Positions 15,830-22,029 of a stretch of 33,393 bases of DNA are shown here, piece by piece (position 1 is the first letter of the stretch; each line of letters opens with the position of its first letter). Below the pieces are notes generated by a model. That model did not search any database. It had not been told where the DNA came from and worked only from the letters and a program-made list of their open reading frames with translations. The position numbers and the translations under genes were made by a program. The DNA is taken from positions 1 to 33,393 of the forward strand of contig JAQUOF010000006.1 of NCBI GenBank assembly GCA_028717225.1, given 5' to 3'. This stretch comes from Patescibacteria group bacterium (GTDB taxonomy: Bacteria > Patescibacteriota > Patescibacteriia > UBA2591 > JAQUPP01).

Positions 15830-15909
15830 TACCCGCCATTGGATTTGAACCAATGAACCTCCCTCCTCATATACGGGCAGGGTGCTCTTCCGGACTGAGC
15901 TAGGCGGGC
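15830..15909 (-). tRNA. tRNA-like gene with enlarged anticodon loop; anticodon not assignable
   Basis: Minus strand. The acceptor stem has 7 pairs, GCCCGCC (15909-15903) with GGCGGGT (15837-15831), one of them G-U. D arm GCTC-AGTCCGGAA-GAGC is canonical, including the GG of the D loop. T arm ATTGG-TTCAAAT-CCAAT is canonical. Between them are 29 nt instead of about 23. The best anticodon stem is CCCT/AGGG followed by a G-G mismatch, with a 12-nt loop (CCCGTATATGAG, 15877-15866) instead of 7. No U33-NNN-purine arrangement fits, so no amino acid can be assigned. CCA is not encoded. It may be a degenerate, processed or specialised tRNA. Confidence 0.65.
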
Positions 15910-15927
15910 AATTTTTTTTCAATTAAA

Positions 15928-16053
15928 TCCTCCACTTTTATGTCTATCAGCCCAAGGCCTACGCTTGACAAACAAGATCAACCTTGAATTACGACTACTT
16001 CCCAGTTAGGAGGGATGACTGGTTTTGTCGCTGATAGACAGAAAAGTGAAGAA
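15928..16053 (-). ncRNA. Structured RNA element upstream of the tRNA-like gene (unassigned)
   Basis: A long terminal stem pairs 15930-15951 with 16030-16051: 11 bp (15941-15951 with 16030-16040), one mismatch, then 7 bp (15933-15939 with 16042-16048) and two more. Within the 78-nt interior are CAAGG/CCTTG (15953-15957/15982-15986) around CTTG/CAAG, and CCAGT/ACTGG (16002-16006/16018-16022). On the minus strand it starts about 15 nt after the predicted start of the 16075-16103 promoter and ends 18 nt before the tRNA-like gene, so minus-strand transcription is favoured. I match it to no known RNA family. It could be a free small RNA or a leader of the tRNA/lipoprotein transcript. Confidence 0.55.
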
Positions 16054-16074
16054 TTTATTTTATTTTCTATATAA

Positions 16075-16103
16075 ATATTAGCATATTTTTTGCTTTTTGT
16101 CAA
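16075..16103 (-). promoter_or_regulatory. Near-consensus promoter for the structured RNA and tRNA-like gene
   Basis: Minus strand TTGACA, 17-bp spacer ending in TGC, TAATAT. Predicted start about 16068. It is the same architecture as the promoters at 18126-18154 and 21160-21188. Confidence 0.6.
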
Positions 16104-16167
16104 CCCCCTCGCCTATAACACTGATGAATACTATGTTTTATATTTTAATAATTTTAATATAATTTTC

Positions 16168-16223
16168 TTAAATTAAAAAATAGAGAACATACTTTTTGAC
16201 ATGTTCTCTATTTTTTAATTTAA
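16168..16223 (-). terminator. Intrinsic terminator of the 593-aa surface protein gene
   Basis: A 23-bp perfect hairpin (16168-16190 with 16201-16223, loop of 10) whose 3' arm on the minus strand contains a T6 run. It overlaps the stop codon at 16220-16222. Confidence 0.85.
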
Positions 16224-18001
16224 ATATTAGACAATCTTATCCAATTCGCCCCATCTGAAACCATTGTTCTTGTCTGCCATTGAGTGCCTAATTGATAAGT
16301 CATTGCGGCTCCATCTATTGTCTGGCCTGATGTTGTGGTATAGCCACACTGATTTGCCGAGCTGTCTATTTTTTTTATTGTGTATTCTCTTCCGGCAATA
16401 CCCACTGCCGTAGGAAGAGTAATTACAAAACCTCCTCCTGATGCATCACATAATATAATATCATCCGAAGCTGTTGCCGTGTAAGTTGAAGTTTTAGTTA
16501 TTATTGCTCTCGTAAAAGAACCATTGATATGAAGTGTAGAATTTGGCGCAGTCGTCCCAATGCCGACCTTGCCGGTATTTGCTATGGTTAAATTGGAAGT
16601 ATAAGCTGAAACCGTTGCACCGGCCGTGCCGCTTGATGCGGTTTGTATTCGCCAGGACCCATCTGATTTAAAATAAAGGCGTCCCGCATAACCATCCGCC
16701 ATATACATATCTCCGTTTGTACTATAATTTGCATTTGCCATTAACAATAATTCTTTATTAGTACTGAGTGTCATTCTTCCATTTACCTGTAATGCTGTAT
16801 ATACTCCGGGATTTGCTGTTCCGATTCCGACATTGCCGGCAAAATAATTTTTATCTGTTCCTGAAGCATAAACAGAACCATTGGAGTATAATCCCCAACC
16901 CGTACCGCCTACACCGGGATTAATAAAATAATTTGCATCATCACGGTCATAATAAGCGCCCGCCTGAATATTACTATTAACATCTAGTTTGGTGGCTGGT
17001 AATGTTGATCCAATACCAATGTTGCCTTCAAAATAATTTTTACTTAAATTTCCCTGAGAATAAATGCCATACCCCTCAACATCGGTTAATACTGTTGCTC
17101 TTATCGCTACTCCGGAATTACCTGACGAGCAATTAGTCACACCGACTATCGCGCCACCCGTTGCTGTTGAATTATCCCAAGAACAACCGCCGCTTCCCAT
17201 TTCTCCCAAAATACCATAGCCGCTTCCTCCATTGGCTCGCGCTACTCCCCAAACGCCCCGAGTAAAACCCTCGCCATAAAGACCGGCTGAATTAACATTG
17301 CTAGCTTGAATAAAAACACCTGCCGGTTGAAAAGGAAGAACCCCGTGACTCCAATCTCCATATCCGTCATTTTTTTCAATAACTTCCAAATGATGCGTTG
17401 GTTCTGTTGTCCCAATACCGAGATTATAATTAAAATAACCAATTCCTCCTACTTCCAATTTACCGACAACTGCCAGATCATCTGCGGAACTTGCGATGCT
17501 TGGAGAAAAACCGGTCGGACCGATTCGTGTATAGGTATTGGCCGTCTCGGGATATAAAATCGCAATGCCCTCATTTTGAGTATTTACGACAAAACTTGAA
17601 ATTCCTTTTGAACGAATATCTCCTGCAACATCCAGTTTGACAGAAGGTATTGTTGATCCGATACCGACATTGCCGGAATTATTATTATAAATATTAGCGC
17701 CGTTGGACATCCAAAGACCAATTGAGCCCGTACCCGTGGCAATGGAATCAACATATTGTTTTGTCGCCGCATCCGTGGATTCTTCCGGAGTACCTAAATT
17801 AAAAATTTTTAAAGGCGTAGTATTTCCCATTTTTATCGCTTTATCGGAAAGAATATATTGGCTTGGTACGGTTGCTCCCGCCCTTTCTATTCCCAAACAA
17901 ATAAAAAATAAAAAAATCAGAAAATAAACAATTTTTAAAGAAAATATTTGTTTTTTCCCACCTTCGCCAAAAACTTTGGCGGACTTCATTTTATTGCCCA
18001 T
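16220..18001 (-). CDS. Secreted modular tail-fibre-like surface protein (593 aa, five GNVGIGTT-type repeats)
   Basis: The signal sequence shares KKQIFS-x-KI-x-YF-x-IFL with the 1176-aa paralogue. A segment STDAATKQYVDSIATGTGS (about 77-95) is the linker seen in phage tail fibres and CPR surface proteins. Five G-N-V-G-I-G-T-T-type repeats (for example near residues 112, 196, 328) mark beta-rich modules. Residues about 220-327 form a module (GLYGEGFTRGVWG to GYGIYSQGN) near-duplicated in the 1176-aa protein. The C-terminus (about 490-593) is a separate beta domain with DIILCDASGGGFVITLP and SDGANW; no S74 chaperone domain is present. Probably a trimeric or fibrous adhesin, but no partner is known. 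No SD; own promoter and terminator. Confidence 0.82.
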   Translation of the reverse strand: MGNKMKSAKVFGEGGKKQIFSLKIVYFLIFLFFICLGIERAGATVPSQYILSDKAIKMGNTTPLKIFNLGTPEESTDAATKQYVDSIATGTGSIGLWMSNGANIYNNNSGNVGIGSTIPSVKLDVAGDIRSKGISSFVVNTQNEGIAILYPETANTYTRIGPTGFSPSIASSADDLAVVGKLEVGGIGYFNYNLGIGTTEPTHHLEVIEKNDGYGDWSHGVLPFQPAGVFIQASNVNSAGLYGEGFTRGVWGVARANGGSGYGILGEMGSGGCSWDNSTATGGAIVGVTNCSSGNSGVAIRATVLTDVEGYGIYSQGNLSKNYFEGNIGIGSTLPATKLDVNSNIQAGAYYDRDDANYFINPGVGGTGWGLYSNGSVYASGTDKNYFAGNVGIGTANPGVYTALQVNGRMTLSTNKELLLMANANYSTNGDMYMADGYAGRLYFKSDGSWRIQTASSGTAGATVSAYTSNLTIANTGKVGIGTTAPNSTLHINGSFTRAIITKTSTYTATASDDIILCDASGGGFVITLPTAVGIAGREYTIKKIDSSANQCGYTTTSGQTIDGAAMTYQLGTQWQTRTMVSDGANWIRLSNI

Positions 18002-18042
18002 AATATTTTTATAAAATAATAATTAAAGTTTAACTATTATTT

Positions 18043-18071
18043 ATTTAAGCATATTTTAAGGGTTCTGTCAG
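18043..18071 (-). promoter_or_regulatory. Promoter of the 593-aa surface protein gene
   Basis: Minus strand CTGACA, 17-bp spacer ending in TGC, TTAAAT. Predicted start about 18036. Confidence 0.58.
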
Positions 18072-18125
18072 CCCCCTTTGCCATTTTTGACTCTAAAAAG
18101 GCTTTATTATCGGTCTTTTAAGGGA

Positions 18126-18154
18126 TTGACAAAATCAAAATTTTATGCTAATAT
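18126..18154 (+). promoter_or_regulatory. Promoter of the clostripain-like gene
   Basis: TTGACA, 17-bp spacer ending in TGC, TAATAT. Predicted start about 18161, giving a 220-nt structured leader. Confidence 0.65.
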
Positions 18155-18162
18155 TAATTTAT

Positions 18163-18191
18163 AAATGACTCGAAATAGAAGTCATTTTTTT
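18163..18191 (+). terminator. Terminator-like hairpin at the start of the clostripain-like leader (possible attenuator)
   Basis: AAATGACT (18163-18170) pairs with AGTCATTT (18180-18187), loop of 9, followed by a T run to 18191. The T run can alternatively pair with AAAAAA at 18192-18197. It lies at the very start of the predicted transcript, so it could attenuate transcription or stabilise the 5' end. Confidence 0.5.
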
Positions 18192-18322
18192 AAAAAACAA
18201 ACATACCCACGCAGCAAATCCGAATAAAGTATAATCAAAAATAGAAAGCCATTTTCACGGTACACGCCTTCGGCTTAATCTATTTTAAAACTTAATTACT
18301 TAATGGATTTGTACGGGGTGCT

Positions 18323-18362
18323 CCAATTTGTAATGAAATTTTTTAAAATTTCGACAAATTGG
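18323..18362 (+). promoter_or_regulatory. Long hairpin directly upstream of the clostripain-like gene SD
   Basis: CCAATTTGT (18323-18331) pairs with ACAAATTGG (18354-18362); inside, GAAATTTT pairs with AAAATTTC (18335-18342/18345-18352). It ends 6 nt before the SD (GGGAGG, 18369-18374). Confidence 0.55.
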
Positions 18363-18379
18363 GCAAAAGGGAGGAAAAA

Positions 18380-20050
18380 ATGTTTATAGCTCTTTACATT
18401 TTATTAGTTTCTGCAATTTCAACAAAAGCAGCAGTTCCTTGGACAATGTTTTTTTACTTGTCCGGAGACAATGATTTACAGGAAGGGACGGAAAAATATG
18501 TTAAATCAATTATTGCCAATTTGGATTCCATATCTAAACCATATCCGATAAATATTGCCATAGAAGTAGATGCGTTTGATGACAGCATCCCAACCCGAAG
18601 ATATTTTTTCTTCGGAGATTCTATGATAAAAGAAAATATTGACGGAGAGGTTAATATGGCAGACGAAAAGGAATTAATTGGTTTCACTCAGGCGGCTATT
18701 CAGAGAATGGGTGCCACGTCTAAGTATGCCTTGATTATTTACGGCCACGGCTGTAATTGGAAAGGAATAATCCAAGACAAAAATCCATTTGATTGGATGG
18801 GAATTCCTAATCAACGTTTCCAAACAGCAATTAGTGGAATCAAGGAGATAATCGGCCAGAACATTAATGTTCTGGGGTTATTGGCCTGTGAAATGCAAAT
18901 ATGGGAAGTTCAGATGGAATTACAGGGCAAGGTGGATCTAACAGTAGGTTGTTGGCAGTCCGCTTTTGCGCCGGAAAAAACCGGTTACTTTACCGGGTTT
19001 TTGAAAAATTCTACTTGGACACCGGAAAGCTTGGCTGTAGCAATATCTAAAACATACGGTTTCTCGGCCATCCGAACTCCTATGATTTCCAATTTGACTC
19101 AAGATGTAAATCAGTTGGGACTGATTCTCAAATCAGCCCCGGATAGTGTCAAGAAAAGAATTATTGACAATGAAATTATTGTCAGTAAATCAAGATCTTG
19201 GACCAGACAGATAGATCTTGGAGCTTTTGTTACTAAAATAGAAGGAGATTCTTTGTTGGATAATTCTGTTAGAGCAATAGCTGCTGATATAAAAAGTGAT
19301 ATTCAAAAAATGACTATCTACAGCCCTGATTCATTATTAGTTAAATCGGCCATAGGTATTTATTTCCCTCAAATTGCAAGAAACTATGAAGCTGATTATG
19401 GTAAAATTCTTGCAAGCACAACTTGCTGGGATGAATATCTGAATACCAATGACTTCCCATATTATTGGTGTTATGGTTGGCAGACCGGTTATCCTTTGTG
19501 GAAACCAAGTATTAATGATACAACTCGAAAAAATTACTGGCGATTTTCCGGAGGCGGAGTGAAACAGACAAAAATTCATTTTGCTTATCTCAATCTGTCA
19601 GACGGAGACACGCTATTAATCTATGATAGCAAAGACACCGTCCGATATACCGGAAAAAAAGAAAGTTTTTTTACTCCGATAATGGAAGCTAATTTCACGG
19701 TTGAATATAAGGGGCAATCCCTTATACCGGCGGATTGTTTTTTTCTGGATAATCTTGCTTGGACAACCGACGCGAAATTGGCAATTGAGGAGGAGAAAAT
19801 TACGCCCAAACCCGCTGATATTTCCGTTTGGCCAAATCCTTTCAGGAATGAATTAAACATTACGGCAAGTTTAGAATCGGAAGCCATTATCTATGACATA
19901 TCCGGAAGGGTTATTAAGAAATTATCTTTGAAAGGAAAATCTACTTGTTGGAATGGAAAAGATGGATTTGGGAAAACAGTTAATTCGGGAATATATTTCC
20001 TTAAAATCGGAAATAAATCTCCGAAAAAAATTGTTAAATTAACAAATTAA
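18380..20050 (+). CDS. Clostripain-like (C11 family) secreted protease with C-terminal T9SS-type sorting-like domain
   Basis: I place the start at 18380, not the upstream TTG at 18359, because GGGAGG at 18369-18374 gives a good SD spacing and the protein then begins with a clean signal peptide (MFIALYILLVSAISTKA). This gives 556 aa. The C11 catalytic pair is visible: His123 in IIYGHGCNW and Cys170 in NVLGLLACEMQ. The early F-Y-L-S-G-D-N-D-L block is also typical. The last 75 residues (SVWPNPFRNELNI, YDISGRVIKK, WNGKDGFGKTVNSGIYFLK) match Por_Secre_tail/FlgD_ig-like sorting domains. A C11 protease would cut after basic residues outside the cell. A strong SD and this tail suggest transfer from a Bacteroidetes- or FCB-like donor. 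Confidence 0.85.
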   Translation: MFIALYILLVSAISTKAAVPWTMFFYLSGDNDLQEGTEKYVKSIIANLDSISKPYPINIAIEVDAFDDSIPTRRYFFFGDSMIKENIDGEVNMADEKELIGFTQAAIQRMGATSKYALIIYGHGCNWKGIIQDKNPFDWMGIPNQRFQTAISGIKEIIGQNINVLGLLACEMQIWEVQMELQGKVDLTVGCWQSAFAPEKTGYFTGFLKNSTWTPESLAVAISKTYGFSAIRTPMISNLTQDVNQLGLILKSAPDSVKKRIIDNEIIVSKSRSWTRQIDLGAFVTKIEGDSLLDNSVRAIAADIKSDIQKMTIYSPDSLLVKSAIGIYFPQIARNYEADYGKILASTTCWDEYLNTNDFPYYWCYGWQTGYPLWKPSINDTTRKNYWRFSGGGVKQTKIHFAYLNLSDGDTLLIYDSKDTVRYTGKKESFFTPIMEANFTVEYKGQSLIPADCFFLDNLAWTTDAKLAIEEEKITPKPADISVWPNPFRNELNITASLESEAIIYDISGRVIKKLSLKGKSTCWNGKDGFGKTVNSGIYFLKIGNKSPKKIVKLTN

Positions 20051-20064
20051 TTTTAAACAAAAAC

Positions 20065-20095
20065 AAAGCCCTCACTTGTTACGTGAGGGCTTTTT
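20065..20095 (+). terminator. Intrinsic terminator of the clostripain-like gene
   Basis: AAAGCCCTCAC (20065-20075) with GTGAGGGCTTT (20083-20093), loop of 7, then T5. Confidence 0.92.
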
Positions 20096-20100
20096 AAAAT

Positions 20101-20127
20101 AAAAAAGGGCAGGTTTTTAGCCTGCCC
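20101..20127 (-). terminator. Intrinsic terminator of the 312-aa secreted protein gene
   Basis: On the minus strand GGGCAGG-CTAAAAA-CCTGCCC (20127-20107), followed by T6 (20106-20101). Confidence 0.9.
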
Positions 20128-20147
20128 GTAATAGAAATCGTATTCGA

Positions 20148-21086
20148 TTATTTCAACAAAATTATTTTCTTTTGAGTCGTAGTTTGTCCGGTTCTAAATT
20201 TCAGAAAATATATTCCGTTCGGCATTTGCTGACCCTTTTCGTCTTTTCCATCCCAATGAGTGGTAACCTTTTTGATCGTTCGACCACTGATGTCAATAAT
20301 TTCACCTTTGAAATTTTTTGACGCATTAATTTGGAAATAAGACGTGGATGGATTTGGAAAAACCGAGACCTGAATCAGATCCTTAACCTTGGCTTCTTCT
20401 GCAGCAACTGAACTTTCACCGCAAGAATCAATGATAGTGGTGTCCCCGTCTGTAGTGATACATCTTATATTGTCAAGATAAAAACCATCGAGACCCTTGC
20501 CCTGATCGTTCAAACGAACAAATATCAATAAAGTGTCCAATCTCACACTACAGACAGAATCAGAATTTTGAACCCAGACAAATTTTCCTCCATGTTTATC
20601 TTCCCATTTTGATGTGTCAAAACCACTGATTCCATTCTTCTCTGCAAAAATTTTCCCATTAGAAATTATAAAGAACTGCGCTAATACATAAGGATATTCA
20701 TACTCAAATGGTGAATTTGAAAATGCTTTTCTTTCTCTGGCAAAAGAGCAAGAATCTTCAAGATTAGAATTGTAGGCTTTCATCACCAAAAAATATCCCC
20801 TTCTAGTATTATAATTACTAATATCCATAATTCTAATGGATTTAATACTATTAAAAAGATTCCCATGATTTAGTGAGGTATCCACAACAATTGTATCTTT
20901 ATAACAACCTGATAAAAAAATATCTTTAACGCATTGAGGCGCCATGTCATAAGTCATCTGCTTCCATTCACCGGCAAAGCTTAAACCAGATATAACCGTT
21001 AAAACTATCACCGCTATAGCGGGATCCCATCTTCGAAATTTTTTAATGAGTGATGGGACAACTGAAAATAATTTGTTAAAGAACAT
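20148..21086 (-). CDS. Secreted protein with C-terminal T9SS-type sorting-like domain (312 aa)
   Basis: An N-terminal hydrophobic segment (about 23-38, IAVIVLTVISGLSFAG) suggests export. The middle (about 45-235) looks like a beta-sandwich with six or more cysteines (K-D-I-F-L-S-G-C-Y-K, I-R-C-I-T-T, I-D-S-C-G-E); I recognise no catalytic motif, and a carbohydrate-binding-like or adhesin role is possible. The tail (about 242-312) has SVFPNPSTSYFQIN, IDISGRTIKK, WDGKDEKGQQMPNGIYFLK, the same sorting-like domain as the clostripain-like protein convergent to it. Strong SD (GGGGG) 5 nt from the ATG, unlike native genes. Confidence 0.8.
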   Translation of the reverse strand: MFFNKLFSVVPSLIKKFRRWDPAIAVIVLTVISGLSFAGEWKQMTYDMAPQCVKDIFLSGCYKDTIVVDTSLNHGNLFNSIKSIRIMDISNYNTRRGYFLVMKAYNSNLEDSCSFARERKAFSNSPFEYEYPYVLAQFFIISNGKIFAEKNGISGFDTSKWEDKHGGKFVWVQNSDSVCSVRLDTLLIFVRLNDQGKGLDGFYLDNIRCITTDGDTTIIDSCGESSVAAEEAKVKDLIQVSVFPNPSTSYFQINASKNFKGEIIDISGRTIKKVTTHWDGKDEKGQQMPNGIYFLKFRTGQTTTQKKIILLK

Positions 21087-21090
21087 TGTT

Positions 21091-21114
21091 CCCCCTTTTC
21101 TGCCTATCAGCAGA
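21091..21114 (-). promoter_or_regulatory. Leader hairpin and strong SD of the 312-aa protein gene
   Basis: Minus-strand TCTGC-TGATAG-GCAGA hairpin (21114-21099) followed by AAAAGGGGGA as SD. The GCTGATAG-R-CA-N-AAAAG string resembles the 3' arm of the structured RNA near 15933-15951. Confidence 0.5.
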
Positions 21115-21159
21115 TTTTTTTAAGCTAACATTATTGTTTAGCTATTACTACTTACTATT

Positions 21160-21188
21160 ATTAAAGCATATTTTAGCGAAAATGTCAA
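21160..21188 (-). promoter_or_regulatory. Promoter of the 312-aa secreted protein gene
   Basis: Minus strand TTGACA, 17-bp spacer ending in TGC, TTTAAT. The leader is about 65 nt and contains AGCTAA/TTAGCT and TCTGC/GCAGA hairpins. Confidence 0.6.
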
Positions 21189-21302
21189 GGGCATTATTAG
21201 CTTGTAGCTTATTAGCTTCTTAGGCTTTGGGAATTTTCTCCAGAGACGGATAGGTGAATAAGTAAATAAGCTAACTAAGTTGATAAGTGAATAAACTAAA
21301 AT
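21189..21302. repeat. Gene-free AT-rich tract with inverted GCTTATT/AATAAGC elements
   Basis: The tract between the 312-aa gene's promoter and the cupredoxin terminator repeats short words such as TAGCTTATTAGCTT on one side and AATAAGCTAACTAAG on the other, giving imperfect inverted symmetry. No gene or known element was recognised. Confidence 0.35.
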
Positions 21303-21341
21303 AAAATAGAGGACGAGTTTTTAAGCTATATCCTCTATTTT
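21303..21341 (-). terminator. Intrinsic terminator of the cupredoxin gene
   Basis: AAAATAGAGGA (21303-21313) with TCCTCTATTTT (21331-21341), loop of 17, and a T-rich continuation on the minus strand. Confidence 0.75.
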
Positions 21342-21394
21342 GTTTCCACCAATGGCGGAATATTCTTAGTAAGCTTATTAACTTACCAGCTTCT

Positions 21395-21997
21395 TTATTT
21401 CACGTGCATCACGCCCTTCTCGCCTCTTTGAGAATGACCGGGAACATCACAGAAAAAAGAATAATCTCCTTTAGACGGCGCTTTAAAAGTAATTGCTCTG
21501 GTTTCGTGTCCGGCAATACCGATTGCCACAGCGGATAAGCTGGGGTCGTCAAATTTAAAAACGTGAGTTTTTTCATCACCGGCAGTAACGGTTAAAGTGA
21601 CGACTTGGCCGGCTTTAATGGAAAATTCATTCGGAGTAAAACCGCTGGCAGTTACGTTTAATTGAACTGCTCCAGCCGGAATTTCTTCCGCGGTCAAAGA
21701 CTTTGATGGTTTGGGCGCTTCAGGCGAACCGGGTAAAACGTCTTGCTTGACCGGTGTTCCTTCCGGAGTAACAACTTCACCTTTCGGGGTAACAAAACTT
21801 GTCCCGGGCGCGGCTTGCTTGGCTCCTTCTACCGGAACATTTGGAGTTTCAACAGCGGGATTGGTTATTCCCGGCGTAACTGTTTCTTTTGGAACAGTTG
21901 TTTTAGTGGTTTTTTGCGCAGGCATATTCTTTACAAGAATAATACCGACCACCACGAGTATCACGATAATGACGATTGTCAAAATTGTTTTTTTCAT
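21395..21997 (-). CDS. Membrane-anchored cupredoxin (plastocyanin-like) protein
   Basis: 200 aa. Membrane helix at about 5-22, a Pro/Thr-rich linker (about 25-105) with T-P-K-G-E-V-V-T-P-E-G, and a C-terminal cupredoxin domain (about 108-200). Type 1 copper ligands are visible as His145, Cys183, His188 and Met197 in FFCDVPGHSQRGEKGVM. This C-x4-H-x8-M spacing is intact, so it can probably bind copper. It would sit on the outer face of the membrane, perhaps carrying electrons or buffering copper. It starts 32 bp after the 1176-aa gene, so it probably shares its transcript. No SD. Confidence 0.9.
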   Translation of the reverse strand: MKKTILTIVIIVILVVVGIILVKNMPAQKTTKTTVPKETVTPGITNPAVETPNVPVEGAKQAAPGTSFVTPKGEVVTPEGTPVKQDVLPGSPEAPKPSKSLTAEEIPAGAVQLNVTASGFTPNEFSIKAGQVVTLTVTAGDEKTHVFKFDDPSLSAVAIGIAGHETRAITFKAPSKGDYSFFCDVPGHSQRGEKGVMHVK

Positions 21998-22029
21998 AAT
22001 TTCAATTAGATTATTAATTTATAAATTAA

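Larger units (their letters stand above)
18002..18379. promoter_or_regulatory. Divergent regulatory region between the 593-aa gene and the clostripain-like gene
   Basis: This gene-free stretch holds two divergent promoters about 55 bp apart (18043-18071 minus, 18126-18154 plus). The leftward leader is short (about 35 nt). The rightward leader is about 220 nt and begins with a terminator-like hairpin (18163-18191) and ends with a 17-bp hairpin (18323-18362) just before the SD. A small GCC-TTC-GGC hairpin lies near 18270. No ORF worth calling was seen. Confidence 0.6.

Noticed and set aside
15928-16053. MITE-like transposon with terminal inverted repeats
   Set aside because: Arms could be terminal repeats, but no convincing target-site duplication is seen and a promoter directly feeds the element; RNA structure is preferred though not proven.
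16008-16087. Small plus-strand ORF after AGGAGGG at 16016
   Set aside because: SD and ATG are only 1 nt apart, the frame is under 20 codons and lies in the stem of the structured element; the promoter here points the other way.
18300-18362. TPP-like riboswitch suggested by CGGGGTGCTCC
   Set aside because: The other conserved TPP elements are absent and the downstream gene is a secreted protease.
18359-18379. TTG at 18359 as the start of the clostripain-like gene
   Set aside because: It would place the SD inside the coding region and put charged residues before the signal peptide; ATG at 18380 has a proper SD and signal sequence.
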